Below, piece after piece: positions 1 through 13,000 of a stretch of 64,000 nt of DNA. The DNA is from Turnera subulata. Taxonomy: Eukaryota; Streptophyta; Magnoliopsida; Malpighiales; Passifloraceae. A program made the translations under genes and the position numbers. Each line of letters starts with the position of its first letter. Positions within the stretch are counted from its first letter, which is position 1. The notes below the pieces were generated by a model. That model was not told the origin of the DNA, searched no databases, and worked only from the letters and a program-made list of their open reading frames with translations. Location of the stretch: contig JAKUCV010003671.1 of NCBI GenBank assembly GCA_028386065.3, forward strand, positions 32,095 to 96,094. Direction: 5' to 3'.

Positions 1-2472
1 AGAAAATGAGCTGATTTTGTAAGTCGATCAACGATAACCCAGATGGCGTCATGCTGTCTCCGGGTCAACGGTAATCCAACCACGAAATCCATAGTGATCA
101 TCTCCCACTTCCACTCCGGCACTGACAAAGATCTCATCTTCCCTGCTGGAGCCTGATGCTCGGCTTTCACTTGCTGACAAGTGATACACTTAGCCACATA
201 CTCGCTACATCCTTCTTCATACGTGGCCACCAGAAATGGCTCCTCAAATTCTGGTACATCTTGGTGCTTCCAGGGTGCATAGCATACGGCGTCATATGTC
301 CCTCTTCCAGAATCTGACTGTGTAGGTCACCAACATTGGGTACACATAAACGTTTCCCCAGCATCAATGCACTATCCTCAGCTATGCGAAACTTTTCTTC
401 CTTTCCACTGCGGACTGCTTCCTTCAACTTGATCAAGTCAGGATCTCCATCTTGTAGTTCCATAATCCAGCCTCTCAAGTTAGACTTGACTTCAATATGA
501 GTCAACAAAGCTCCTGACTCATCAACTGATAAATCAACTCCTTTCTTCCTTAACTCGATGAGTGAGGACATCGAGTAGGTCGTGGAAGCATCTTCTGGTT
601 GTCTCCGGCTCAAAGCGTATGCTACAATATTAGCTTTTCCAGGATGATATTCAATAGTACAATCATAATCATTCAGCAACTCAACCCAACGTCGTTGTCG
701 CAAGTTAAGTTCCTTCTGAGTCATGATGTACTTGAGACTCTTATGATCTGTGAAGATCCGGCATCTCTCTCCAAACAGATAATGTTGCCAAATCTTCAAA
801 GCAAGGATCACTGCGGCCATCTCTAGATCATGTGTCGGGTAGTTCTTCTCGTGTGGCCTCAGCTGTCTCGAAGTATAGGCAATCACTCGGCCTTCTTGCA
901 TCAGAACGGCTCCCAAACCAAGACCTGAAGCATCACAGAACAACACATACTCTACTCCTGGCTTAGGTACTGTCAAGACTGGTGCTGTTGTCAACTTCGT
1001 CTTCAGTTCATCAAAACTCTTCTGGCAGCCATCATTCCATACAAAGGCTTGATCTTTCCTCAATAGCTTGGTCATAGGACTGGCTATCAAGGAAAAACCC
1101 TCAATGAATCTCCGGTAATATCCTGCAAGGCCAAGAAAACTTCTGACTTCGGGTACCGTCTTAGGCGGCTCTCACTCCAGAACAGCTTTCACTTTAGCAG
1201 GGTCAACCTTAATCCCATCCCCGGATACAACATGTCCAAGGAATGCAACTTCCTCAAGCCAGAACTCACACTTACTAAACTTAGCATACAACTCCTTCTT
1301 TCGCAGCCTCTGTAGCACTACCCTCAGGTGCTCCTCATGTTCTTCCCTGCTCTTGGAATATATCAGAATGTCGTCGATGAAGACTACCACAAACTTGTCC
1401 AAGAACTTGTTCAGAACCAAGTGCATCAAGCACATGAAAACTGAAGGTGCATTGGTCAAACCGAAAGGAACCACTGTGAACTCAAAATGCCCATACCGAG
1501 TACGGAAGGCCGTCTTCGGTATTTCCTTCTCTGCAATCTTGACCTGATGGTAGCCAGATCGAAGATCAATCTTAGAAAACATTGTAGCTCCCTGTAGCTG
1601 ATTAAAGAGGTCCTCAATCCTGGGAAGCGAGTACTTGTTCTACACTGTCACCTTGTTCAACTGTCGGTAGTCCACACACATCCGCAAACTGCCATCTTTC
1701 TTCTTCACAACGAGGACTGGTGATCCCCAAGGTGATGTCAGATGAAACCCTTCTCGAGCAGCTCATCCAACTGCTTCTTCAACTCCTGGAGTTCTGTCAG
1801 TGCCATCCGATGTGGTGCCATCGAGAAAGGTGTCACTCCTGGCATCAAATCGATGGTATACTCGACTTCCCTGTCAGGTGGCAATCCTGGCAGATCTTCT
1901 GGGAACACATCTGGAAACTCCCTCACAACTATGATGTCTCCCAAAACCGGAGTCTGAACTTCTTCACCCTTGACATGGGTCAACAAAGCATCTGGACCCA
2001 ATGGCTTCATCCCAACATCCTGGTGAGCAGAGATACTACATGTAGCAGCAGCTCTCCCAATACTTGTCAACAAGATCTTATGTCCACCTTCGGAAGTCAA
2101 CAACACTTCCTTGGTTCGACAGTTCACCATAGCACTGTACTTGGACAACCAATCCAAGATGATATCAAAACCTCCCATGTTCATCACAATCAACCGTGCA
2201 AGAAAAGCCTCGCTATCGTATGAAAGCGAAACATCTTTGCACACATGGGTTAACCTGACCACTACACCCGCAGGTAACCTAACCCTCATCGGACAAACTA
2301 AACTCTCTCCCTTACAGTTATGTAGTAGTGCAAAACTTTGCGCAATAAACGAATGTGTAGCTCCAGGATCTATCAAAGTATAAGTAGTACTACCAAAAAC
2401 TGTAAAGGTACCTGCTATGACATCAGCATTCTCTGGATCCTCCTCAGCGGTGATCACAAATGCTCTCGGCAC
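1..2472 (-). pseudogene. pol of gypsy element (PR-RT-RH-IN, incomplete)
   Basis: Read on the minus strand, the protease region (1738-2472) carries LIDPGATHSFI, a variant of the usual DTGA-type active site. A frameshift near 1738 precedes RT, which has a stop at 1640-1642 and the catalytic [10 protein letters not shown] box within 1172-1582. A TGA at 1172-1174 replaces the Trp expected in the RT thumb. RNase H (167-1090) shows [21 protein letters not shown] and the [15 protein letters not shown] end; the usual VADALSRR is changed. The HHCC zinc-binding start of integrase (HPGSTKM to [11 protein letters not shown]) continues across a frame change near 167 to position 1, ending near DRLTKSAHF. 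With at least four lesions it is dead. Supplying these enzymes was its ancestral role. Confidence 0.88.
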
Positions 2473-2486
2473 TGTTGTACTCTAGT

Positions 2487-3662
2487 TCATGGCTGCTGAC
2501 TGCTCCTAGCAGGAACAGCTCCACGTCCTCTGCCTCGGCCAACTCCAGTACCACTAGGAACACTGGCAACTGAAGCTTGCACCGTCTGAACAGGTGCCGA
2601 ACCTCCAGATCTTCCCAACTTGGGACAATCATAACGGTAGTGCCCAACTTCGTTACACTCATAGCACCTCACCTGAGACAGAGGAGGTCTCGGGCGAGCA
2701 GTCCAAGATGAAGTCCCTCCAGACTGAGTCCAAGATCTGCCTCGGTTGTTGTAGTTGTTGTTCCATCCACGTCCCTGACTCCCTGGTATGAACCGGCTCT
2801 GTCCATATCCTGACCGGTTCGCTGGTGTCTGGAACCTCTTGTTCTGTCCCCCAGAACTCTGTGTTGCATGCCTCTTACGGATCTCCTGCTGCTTCCTCTC
2901 ATTACCCAGCCAAATAATCTCAGCTCTCAGGGCATCTGTCAGCATATCCTGGTAAGTCTCATAGACCTTGCACCCCATGACTGTTTGGATGCCAGATCGA
3001 AGACCATCCCAGAAACATTTACATCTGGCCTCCGGAGTAGCTACAAACTCACTGGCATAGATGGACAAGCGGTTGAACTTGACCTCATAATCATTGACCG
3101 ACTGATCCGGTCCCTGTTGTAGTCCCAGAAACTCCCGTCTCAGCTGGTCCTGGTATGCCTCAGAAACAAACTTCCTTCGGAACATCTCCATGAACTGGGT
3201 CCACGGCATAGTGACAGGTGTCGGCATGTCCCTAGTGGTAGACTCCCACCAATCAACAGCATCTCCTCGGAACATGGCGGCGGCATATCTGGCCCACCTG
3301 TCATCCCGGCATGTCAGCTTCAGCATAACCCTATTTATCTGTCTGAGCCATCGATCAGCATCCTGTGGTGTAGTGACACCGGTGAAGATCTCGGCCCCAA
3401 GCTTCTCCAGCTTCATATACACTGGATCCTCAACTGGCCCATGATTTTCCTGTCTCCGGGCTCCCATAGCATCAATACGTGCATCCCTGGCTTCTTGTCT
3501 TTGCAAAATCTGAGTTACCACATTCAGCATCTGTGTGGGATCACCCAAAGGACTATTCGGAAGGTGTTCCGGACCTCCCGCAACTTGTTGCGGTTGGTTC
3601 ACCGATACCTGATCATCATCTATGTGACCTCCAGCATGCCGATTCCCTCCAACCGGATCCAT
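2487..3662 (-). pseudogene. gag of gypsy element
   Basis: A 391-residue frame starts 113 bases inside the primer site. It has the retrotransposon gag capsid region (about residues 100-230, with WRWL/WW-type spacing such as DRWLRQINRVM and DAVDWWEST), a basic linker, and one CCHC zinc knuckle at residues 333-346 (CYECNEVGHYRYDC), followed by a Gly/Arg-rich tail. Gag forms the virus-like particle and binds the element RNA. This frame itself is open, but its link to protease is broken: protease is in a different frame and a TAG lies between them. It is listed as a pseudogene because the polyprotein cannot be made as one chain. Confidence 0.82.
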
Positions 3663-3774
3663 TCGTACCTATATGAGAATGTATATGAATGCATGTCATA
3701 TCATGTCGTGGCAAATCTTATGCACAAACAAACAATCATACAACCACAGTTATGTCCCTGATGACCTACTGCCT

Positions 3775-3786
3775 GCTCCGCTACCA
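3775..3786 (-). other. Primer-binding site, initiator Met tRNA type
   Basis: On the minus strand it reads TGGTAGCGGAGC, a close variant of the plant Met-tRNA primer site TGGTATCAGAGC. It sits 3 bases inside the LTR end and fixes the element's orientation. Confidence 0.85.
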
Positions 3787-3789
3787 AAA

Positions 3790-6677
3790 TGAAGCGACCC
3801 GACCCGTATTTACCGTACACGGTAAACACGTGCCAGAACTATTCTTAGTGATAGAACAGACAGTACATCGCAGTCAAAATATTACACTTTAAAATTCAGA
3901 TACAACAAATGTACAATGCAACATCTGTCACCCACACTCGGGGACTGTTATTCAATCCACTCTCAAGCTTAACATAATAACACAACCCACAATATCAGCA
4001 ACACAAGCAATATAGGAAAGCAGCACACATATGACACTGCAGCGGAAGACTTAAATGCAGATGCAACGGGGTATGGATCCGGAGTCAGGTGGAGAAGAAA
4101 GCAGCAGCCAACGAACATCGTACCTGAACTACGATCAACCAAACCTACGGGATGAAACCCCGCAGGCGAGGGGTGAGTCCGAAGTGCTCACCCACGAAGG
4201 ATAAACAGAGATATATATTCAATTGTAATACTTTCGAAGTAAGCACAACAATCTCAATAGTAAGCACAGAGAATCACAACACAAGAAAACTACCAAAAAT
4301 AACTATACCAAGACCAAAAGATTGCTTAATTATTTCCTTATTACAAATTTTATCTTCCGGGCCCGTCACTGGACAAGCTAGGGTCGTACCAGGTTATTAA
4401 CAAATTCTGGATGCCAGGCTCAACCACAATCCGGGATCAACATCGCAATATCAACAATCCGGGATCAACATCCCAATATCACAAATCTGGGATCAACATC
4501 TCAATATCACAAATCCGGGATCAACATCCCAATATCACAAATCCGGGATCAACATCCCAATCAACCAACCAACCGGCCAAGGCACCATAGAATTAGTCTC
4601 TAACCATCTAGTCGTACCTCTACTTTCCAAGTGACAATTATATCATCATCTCAAAATCAATTCCAATTCCTTTACTCTATTCTCAAATATCCATCTTTTC
4701 ATTATTCCAGATTATTTCTCAGATCAACTCAACAATATGCACATAACATCAATTAATCACAGCTTAACAGTTCAGCACTATTCAACACAGTATCCACGAG
4801 TCTAATCATTATCCAACAACAGCATCAACAAATTCCACAACAATCAAATAACAGACGATAATCAACTCAGCAGTTCAATCAAACAACAAACAAACACAGT
4901 ATTACAGGCACATATCTAAGGTTATCCATCCTCACCTTAGCCGATTATCAGTTATGAAACTGTCCAACAGACTCAAAGCCCGGCTCCTCAGGTATCTGCT
5001 CGTTATCAACTCCTATATCAAACAAATAATATGCACACATAAGTGATATGCAATGTCATGCTACTGCTGTATATCGGAAATAAAATACGGACTCATCTCG
5101 GTTACTTCCCCGGGTTATTCCTATTATCGTCATAATGCACCATTTATTTCCAAGTGTCAAAATACCTTACTTATTCTTATTCCTGTACCCGGATATTATT
5201 CCGATATTTTATTACCTTGATAATACCCTTCCCAAAATTATTTCCTTCAAAATAATTGTTATAACACACTATATATATATTTTTCAAAATTATTTCCCTC
5301 TTAACAATTATATCATATATTTTTTTCCTAAAATTAATTTTCTTCCCATATATTTTTTTTTCCAAGATTATCTCCTCAAATTATTTACTCTACTATTATT
5401 TACCACAATTATATTTTTCCAAAACACTAATTATTTTAGTTTCCCAAAATTATTTATGTAACCAGTAAATAATTATTTTTATTAAACCAGATTTCTTTTT
5501 TTTTTCCGGACTGGGCCAAGTCCAAACCCAAACCCAAGCCCAGCTGACCAAGCAGGAACCCAGCAGGCCCAGGCGCAGCAGCCCAAGGTCAGGCCCGCGC
5601 CCAGCAGCCCAAAGCCCAGGCGTGGTCAGCCCAGGCCCGTGCTACACAGAGCCCACAAACCCGCGACCCATGACCCGTCGGCCGACCCGACCACGTTTAA
5701 TCGGGTCATCAACTACCATGGTCTGCAGCTCACCTGCAGCGGCGGCGACGTCGACGCGGGGAAAAGCGCGACCGGAGCGAGGTGGACACGGCCCAGGTGC
5801 GACGGTGGAGGTGGTGCAGGTGGGGAGATCGGCGAAGGAGGCCGGCAGCGGGGCGGGTTGCTCTTGTCGGGTTCGCCTCGTCTTGGACGGCGACGACGGC
5901 AGTAGGGAGGACGGAGGCTAACGTGGCTTGCTGCGTCGGCAAGCGAGGGAGGGAGAGGTGGTGGTGTTGACTCTCGATGGCGGCGGCGGCGAAAATGGTG
6001 CTGGGGTGGCGTTTGGGGGTCGGCTGGTGTGGTGGCTCGGGAAGGAAAAAAACGAAAACAGAAAAGAAAGAAAGAAAAAATAGGAAGGAGGGGAACATGG
6101 GTAAACGGCGGCGTTTGGAGTGTATGGGTGTGTTGTTTGTTTTTTTTGTTTTTTTTTTCTCTTTTTTGGTTCGTTTTGTGAAGGAAGGAAAGGTGTGGGT
6201 TGGGCAGTGAATTTGCAGGTGAAGTTTGAGTGTTGCAGGTGAATGGAGATGTTGATGGTGATGCCAAGCAGGAAAGAAAAAGAATCAAGACGCAATGTAG
6301 GACAAGGCTGGTCACGGGCAGCAACTGGTCATTCACATGCTCACAGTGAATGGCGGCTGCAGCCCCCTCACTGTGCAGCACGTGAGGCGGGTTCTGTCCG
6401 GACCAGAAAATAACTAGCGTACCCCCTTGACTTAATTTCTGGCCCGATAACTCGGGGTTAATCCTGACTTTTCTCGACATTCCTGGACCCGAAAAATTCC
6501 AACTTTGGTCCGGAAAATTCGCAGAAAAAATCCCGAGCGTGGGACAAGGCTCGGTTTCGGAATCCGACGCACGAATTTCCATTAATTAATTACCCAAGAT
6601 TAATTTTAATGGTAAATTACGGTAAAATTAAATTTTACGGTGACGGTAAAAACGTAAAAATTACCCAGGCTGTTACA
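3790..6677 (-). repeat. 5' LTR of the gypsy element (2.9 kb)
   Basis: The boundaries are TGTAACAGCC at 6677 (minus) and CGCTTCA at 3790, which is 3 bases from the primer site. A second family copy at 60954-63803 lines up over most of its length, including the start, the GC-rich block, the AT-rich block, the short tandem repeats and the phrase GAGCACTTCGGACTCACCCC. In LTR sense it contains a GC-rich segment (about 5500-6000), an AT-rich segment (about 5130-5500) and a short tandem array (4431-4560). Long frames across 5620-6580 are proline- or arginine-rich on both strands and look like composition artefacts. Confidence 0.88.
4431..4560. repeat. Short tandem array inside gypsy LTR, about 28 bp x 5
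   Basis: There are five adjacent units built on CCGGGATCAACATCCCAATA. The second LTR copy carries the reverse-complement counterpart (GGGATGTnnATCCC units at about 62920-63300), so the array is a family property of the LTR and not a local accident. Confidence 0.8.
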
Positions 6678-6935
6678 GACAGAAAGGTGACAAATTAAGG
6701 AGTGAAATTAACAGCAAGAGAAGAAGAGAAACGGAATACATTTTTTTATTAAATATCAACAAGTTTTTTTCTTCTTTTTTCCAAATAAAAAATGAACCAA
6801 AAAAAAAAAGTAACAAAACTTGAATAAATTATTCCAGTGATCAGTATAACATCATCATGCGGTTACAGTAACCAAAAGTTATTAGTTGACGCCATTAATA
6901 TTTGACAGGATTTGGTATAATCAAGTGAGGGATTA

Positions 6936-7664
6936 CTAATTGGTGGAACTAGAAGAGGACGTTGCACCCACTTGATGATCATTACCACTACTTGCCTCAT
7001 CACCCTTGGCTTGCAAACTATGAGAAACCTTGTCTTCTTTTCTTGCTATTTTATCAACATGCACATCATCTTCAATCTCCAGCACCACGGCCTGCGGCAC
7101 ATGATGAGGTCCTTGTACAATTGCCTCTTTTGCCTCAAGATGCTCATCAAAATGCACAACATCGGTTTCTTCTATAATCGCCTTATTTTTCTTCTTGATC
7201 ATAAAACAACACACGATAGCTGCAGCTTTGCTCCCTACAGAACCTGGAGCCGCTTCTTGGGGAGTAACAATGTTGTCCTGTGTTTGTGTAGGATTAGCAT
7301 GGAATCCACCTTGCCCGACCTTCTCATTCTTTCTAATGATTTCATCAGCGTGGATATCATCTTCCACTTCTAGCACCACCGCATGCGGGCCGTGAGGTCC
7401 TGGAACGATGGCCTCTTTCACCTTCAGGTGCTCATCCAAGCGTACTATATCGGTTTCTTGAGTTGTCTTCTTCTTTTTCTTCTTCATGAAACAAAGAATG
7501 GCTGCAGCAAGGAATGAAAGGAACAAAATCCCACCAAATGAGACAAACACAATGACTATGATTGTTGTGGTGTCGTCGCTAGGTGGTGATGGTGGGGGAG
7601 GGAGTACATGAGGAGGAGGTGGAGGGGGGAAGTGTGGACGGTCAAAGTTATTGGAGGAAGCCAT
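6936..7664 (-). CDS. TED6/TED7-like tracheary element differentiation protein with internal duplication
   Basis: A single-exon frame of 242 residues. Residues 1-30 are a short proline-rich extracellular stretch (PPPPPPHVLPPPPSPP). Residues 33-59 form one transmembrane helix, followed by a KKKKKK stop-transfer and an acidic cytosolic tail. The tail motif ETDIVRLDEHLKVKEAIV...GPHAVVLEVEDD resembles the plant TED6/TED7 family. Those are small plasma-membrane proteins of differentiating xylem vessels that associate with secondary-wall cellulose synthase (shown for Arabidopsis TED6 with CesA7). The tail motif occurs twice, at residues 53-118 and 147-214, offset about 94 residues, so this protein appears longer than the usual family member. 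I chose the ATG at 7664 because the MASSNNFDR start is family-like. The family call is from memory of the motif; a wall-related role is inferred. No introns or frame damage are visible. Confidence 0.72.
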   Translation of the reverse strand: MASSNNFDRPHFPPPPPPHVLPPPPSPPSDDTTTIIVIVFVSFGGILFLSFLAAAILCFMKKKKKKTTQETDIVRLDEHLKVKEAIVPGPHGPHAVVLEVEDDIHADEIIRKNEKVGQGGFHANPTQTQDNIVTPQEAAPGSVGSKAAAIVCCFMIKKKNKAIIEETDVVHFDEHLEAKEAIVQGPHHVPQAVVLEIEDDVHVDKIARKEDKVSHSLQAKGDEASSGNDHQVGATSSSSSTN

Positions 7665-8087
7665 ATATCAAGTGAGGTTAATTATGCAGAAGATGATCTG
7701 ATATCCTCAGGTGGCCAAGGGGGTAGATGATTAGCTCTTGCTGTGGATTAATCTGGCACATTTTGATCGCTATTTGTAGCCAAGAGGGATTGGCTTAATT
7801 TTACGTCATAATAGCAAGTTTCTAAGTGACTTTACGCTCATGCTATAAGATTGTTTGCAGTGGAAAACACTTCTGAGTTTTCTTCCACTGCTCAAATTCC
7901 AATCTTTTTTTAAAAAAAAATTGAAGCTGATATTGTTTTTACAACTACATTAGGAAGAAGGAGAGATATATTGTATGTATAATGTATGGCTACTATATTA
8001 CTGGACTTAATGGATGCTTAGATACCTGTATTGCTCAGTGTGAATGATTTAATGATTTGGCTCCTAAATCTCCGTACACGCAGAGCC
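7665..8087. other. 5' flank of the TED6/7-like gene
   Basis: This 420 bp stretch has no coding signal. It should hold the promoter and 5' UTR of the minus-strand gene; I could not place a TATA box with confidence. It ends at the LTR of a decayed copia fragment. Confidence 0.4.
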
Positions 8088-9540
8088 TGTTGGGAAGGAA
8101 GTAAAGCCAAAAACTTCCTGTGTAAATTGAATATTTAGAAATAAGTAAATAGCAACAAATTAAAATCAGCAAGTAAAGAAATCAACAATCATAACACACG
8201 ATACCAAAATTATAGCAGAATTAGACCCAGTAATAACTCGAGAACTCTAAATTCGATCTTCACCATTCAGATTTTAGATGAATGTTGTCTGGAATCTTCT
8301 GACAACATTTCAACTCGATCCAACGGTTAACAAAATAATTTCGTGACTTTGATCAAAATTGGGCAGAATAGAAAAAATTATCTTAGAAATCTGAACTTTC
8401 TCAAATAACGAATTCTCTTCTTTCTTTTAGTATTTTCTGAAAACTTCTACTAAATTTCAGACTTATTATGATATTTATACCAAATGCAAAAGAAGTACCA
8501 ATTCATATTGAGTTATTTTCTACATAGGTGGGACACCCAAAAACCAACAATTCTCCCCTTCCCGACTAAGTAGAGGAAATCGCCATCCCGATGATTGAAC
8601 AACAATCTTCAAACTTGTTCTTCAGCAGAGCTTTTGTCATCATATTAGTAGCATTATCATCTATGTATATTTTCTTAAGCCAAGTAGCTTAGAATCCAAT
8701 CCATAACATCTCTAATCCAATGGCATATAACGTCAATATGTTTAGACCTTCCGTGAAGTATACAGTTTTTGCTTAGATGAATGGTACTTTAACTATCACA
8801 ATGCAATACGCACCTCTGTTGTGTAAAACCAAGCTCTTACACAAATCTTTTCATGCATAGCATCTCTTCAATAGATGTTATAAATTCACCTTTAATAATA
8901 GATAAAACAATACACTTCTACAATCTAGGATCCTAAGCCATTGCTCTCTCTACAAAGGTAATCAAATAACCTAAAGTAGATTTTCTTTTATCCAAATCAT
9001 CAGTCCTATCAAAATTAATATAACCCATTAAAGTAGGCTTTCTTGTTCTAAAACAAAGACTATGCTTAAAAGTACCACAATGATACTACATGGTCTACTT
9101 CATAACATTTCAATGTTCTTTCTCTGGATTAAAAGAAATCTACTAACCATACCAACTGAGCAATATCTGATCTTGTACAAATCATTTCGGAATTTGTAAC
9201 ATGTCATCCTTCTCTTTCTCACTAAAAAGTCTCTACTTCTTACTCAGCTACTCAACTTAAGATGCACAATAAGGCATGTATCTATCACTTTTGCTTTATT
9301 CATTTTGAACCTTTGAACCACATTTTCAATGTAGCTCTATTGTAATAACCATAACTTTCTTACTCGAATGATTTTTATCCTAAAAATTTACTTTGTTACT
9401 CCTAAGTCTTTCATGGCAAAAGACTTTGTTAGCCCCAGTTTCAACTTGTTAATTCTAAAGGCATTCTTACCAACAATAAGCATATCAACAACATACATCA
9501 ATAAAATAACAAAGTCATCATTAGAGAGAATTTGGAGAGA
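8088..9540 (-). mobile_element. Decayed copia fragment: 3' LTR plus RT/RNase H relic
   Basis: On the minus strand a 462-bp LTR runs from TGTTGGTTTTTGG (8549) to CTTCCCAACA (8088), with inverted TGTTGG/CCAACA ends. It is preceded by a polypurine tract (GGGAAGGGGAGAA, 8550-8568 region). Upstream, the minus strand of 8570-9540 is a heavily stopped and shifted relic of the Ty1/copia RT-RNase H region; the clearest piece reads LMYVVDMLIVGKN (about 9465-9515), equivalent to the YVDD catalytic box. No gag, integrase or 5' LTR is present, so only the 3' end survives. The following 9541-9764 shows nothing I recognise. Confidence 0.7.
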
Positions 9541-9769
9541 AACATAATTATTTGAAATTTTCCTTTAGTTCAAATGTACGTTTTTCCAATGAGTTTCAAT
9601 TTCAACTAAGTATGAAGGGAATAATAGTGCATCAAACTAAGCCTATATATATAGAGGTACGCATACTCGTAAGAAAAACATTAAGAAAGATTGAAGAGAA
9701 TGAGGAAGAGGTGTGTCACTCCTAACTTGTGTTCCTCTATTTATAGGCATAAGATATACTTATTGTTAG

Positions 9770-10037
9770 TATAGAATCACAAGCAAGAGTGCAGTGAATC
9801 GGATACCTTGAGTGGTACCGTTGCTCTGTTATTATAGTGGTATATTAAGTATTACAGTTGGACTCTAAAACCTATACAGATACAAGATAGAAGCCCTAAC
9901 CAGATACATGATAAGAGTCCTAACACTTTCAACAAAATCACACTAAGTATAACCTATCATCATATCAAGTAGTTACAGATAATAGTAGAAGCCGAAGCTT
10001 CTAAAAGATAAGCTCCAGTGTTGGATTATCTCCAAGA
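9770..10037 (-). repeat. 3' LTR of copia element 9770-14687
   Basis: Direct copy of 14423-14687. It is preceded in element sense by the polypurine tract GCGGGGGGGA (10038-10047). Confidence 0.88.
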
Positions 10038-10051
10038 TCCCCCCCGCAAAC

Positions 10052-13000
10052 TCAACCTGGGGAACTTCGAAGGTTGAGTTTATTTCGTAACTCATGAAAA
10101 CGAGTGGTTGCCAACGGCTTTGCGAGGATGTCAGCTACTTGATCTTCTCCACTGATGAACTGAACTTGTAGTTTTCCATTGGAAATTTGCTCCCTGACAA
10201 AATGAAAGTCAATCTCTACATGTTTCGTTCGAGCATTCAATACTGGGTTGTGGCTCAAAAAGGTTGCTCCTAAGTTATCACACCACAGAATGGGTTTTGG
10301 TGCTGGGACTCCTAACTCCTGTAGGAGAGTTTGTATTCACATTAATTCTGTCGTGCCATCTGCCATGGCTTTATACTCTGCTTCAGTAGACGACCGGGCT
10401 ACTGTTCGTTGCTTCCGTGAAGCCCATATGATGAGATTCCCGCCAAAGAAGATGAGAAATCCAGCCGTCGACTTCCTGTCATCCGGGAACCCCGCCCAAT
10501 CAGCATCAGTAAAGACTTGGACATCCATGTGTGAGGAATGACAAATAGCAAGTCCATGAGTGGCAGTATTCTGTAAATATCGTAATATCCTTTTTACTGC
10601 AACCATATGAGTCTGAGTAGGTGCATTCATGAATTGGCTAACTTCGCTAACAAAAAAGGAGATGTCAGGTCTCGTTATAGCGAGATACTGTAGCGATCCC
10701 ACCAGCTGCCTATATATAGTGGAATCATGTAATAGGTCCCCATCATCTTTGCGCAATTTTGCAGCTGTAGCAGCAGGAGTTTGCACTGATTTGCAAGTCA
10801 TCATCCCTGCCTTCTGTAAAAGATCTCGGATATATTTGGTTTGAGTCAAGACAGCTCCAGTACTGATATAACGTACCTCAAGACCCAAGAAATAAGCTGG
10901 TCGACCAAGATTTCGCAATGCAAACGTGCATCCAAGCCGAAGGAGGAGATCAGCAATAAAGGATGAATCGGATCCTGTGACAATAATGTCATCCACATAA
11001 ACAAGGATAAAAGCTTGAACACCAGAGTGATTATAAAGAAGCAAAGAGGGATCCGATTTTGAAATGGAAAGCCCTTGCTGAAGAAGAAAGTCTGTAAGAC
11101 GGGAGTACCACGCACGTGGTGCTTGCTTTAAACCATATAATGATTTCTTCAGTAAGAAGACATGCCGCGGTTTGGAAGAATCAATAAATCCCTGTGGTTG
11201 CACCATATAGACTTGTTCCTGCAAATTCCCATGAAGGAACACATTGCGAATATCCAGTTGATTGAGGGTCCAGTTGCGAGAAAGAGCCAATGCCAAAACT
11301 AACCTAATCGTTGCAGGCTTAACCACAGGACTGAACGTTTCCTGGAAATCGACCCCAGCTCGCTGATGAAAGCCTTTGGCCACTAAGCGGGCTTTATACC
11401 GCTCGATACTACCATCAGATTTCCTCTTGATCCGATACACCCATTTACACCCAATGAGATTCATCCCTAGTTTATATAGTACAAGACTCGAAGTTTGATT
11501 CTGAATCAATGCATTCATCTCATCAACCATGGCATGACGCCATTCAGGACTTTATTAGCAATGGTGAAGCATGTTGGCTCTTGCGGGTGAGGCTGTGTAG
11601 TGTGAGCAATGTGAGTTGAGGGTGAAAAACGAGAGGGTGGATTTCGAGTTGTTCTAAGAGTCATCTTATGTGTACATACAGGTTGTTGTGGCTGTGGTGT
11701 ACTAGATGGAGGAGAGGGTATTGTTGTTGATGATGGACTCAATGCAGGCAGGGTATTAAGATGTTGGGATAGGATAGGACACAAGGGATCATCTGGTATA
11801 GTGTTTAGGTTCGAAGAGGAGTCAACTATATCAAAATTTGGCTGAGGCAATGTTTGAGGAGTGGAGCTGATGGGCTTGGACACTGATTGTGTAGTAGGAG
11901 TGGAATATACCTGTGTAGGTGCACTGCGAGGCACATCAGAAGACGAATCTTGTTGCATGGTAGGAAAGAAAACCTGTAACGGCACAGAAATCCAGGCACC
12001 ATCAGACTCAGATCGTTTTGGCTCAGCCTCTAATTGTATATGGAAGGGAAAAACTGACTCAAAAAATTTTACATGTCTGGCTATATAGAACCGTCGAAGC
12101 TTGGGATCATAACATCTATAACCAAGGTGAGCAGGGCTGTATCCAAGAAAAACACAAGCAGTGGAATGGTAGTCGACTTTGTGCCGATTATAAGGCCTTA
12201 AAAATGGATAACACAAACACCCAAAGACTCGAAGAAAGGAGTAATCTGGGGACATGTTGTAAAGACACTGGAAAGGAGATTTGTGAGCATTAATAGAGGA
12301 GGGCATGCGATTAATTAAGAATACCACTATTTCAAAGGCAAAGTGCCAGAACCTCTTAGGAACATTTCCAGTTGCTAAAAGAGTGAGACCAGTCTCGACG
12401 ATATGTCGATGACGTCGTTCAACAGCCCCCTGTTGTTCATGCGTATGGGGACACATTACGCGATGTTCAATGCCAGTGTTGTGAAAATACTTATTCAACT
12501 TTCTATATTCTCCTCCCCAGTCACTCTGAATAGCCTTAATTTTGGTATCAAATTGCTTCTCAACTCATTTTTGGAAAAACTGGAAAATATCAAATACCTC
12601 GGATTTGTATTGAATAGGGAAGAACCAGATATATTTGCTAAAATCATCAACAAATAAGACATAATAGACATGTCCATCACAACTCGGAGTGGGAGAAGGA
12701 CCCCAAACATCCGTATAGACTAACTCAAGAGGGCGTGCAGCCCTTTTATTGGAAACTGAAAGATGACTTCTAGACAACTTGCCTAAAGGACAATGTAAAC
12801 AAGAAAAAGGACTCGACGAAGGAAGAACTGGGAGGCCAAGACCACTAAGGATTTGTTGCTGGATACGAGCTTGAGGGTGCCCAAGACGCCTATGCCAAAT
12901 AGAGGAATCAACTTGAATAGCAAGAAACGCTTCTAGCCGCCTCTTTATTGAATTGGAAGAAAACTGGTAAAGGCCATTAATGCTCGGCCCGGTGAGGATA

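Larger units (their letters stand above)
1..6677 (-). mobile_element. Ty3/gypsy LTR retrotransposon, cut by window edge
   Basis: The element reads on the minus strand in the order LTR (6677 to 3790), primer-binding site, gag, protease, reverse transcriptase, RNase H and start of integrase, and it runs off the left edge. The order RT-RNase H-integrase is diagnostic of Ty3/gypsy. The long LTR, the Met-tRNA primer site and the style of gag and RNase H suggest the Tekay/Del chromovirus lineage; the chromodomain that would settle this lies outside the window. The LTR begins TGTAACAGCC and ends CGCTTCA. The 5 bases outside the LTR are GACAG (6678-6682); the matching target duplication would be off the left edge. 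Coding regions are broken, so the copy is non-autonomous. Its outer end lies about 260 bp past the stop of the TED6/7-like gene. Confidence 0.9.

Noticed and set aside
5622..6582. Long frames on both strands of the gypsy LTR (proline/arginine/histidine-rich).
   Set aside because: Overlapping open frames on several strands of a GC-rich, simple-sequence block; no domain, and the counterpart LTR does not keep the same protein.
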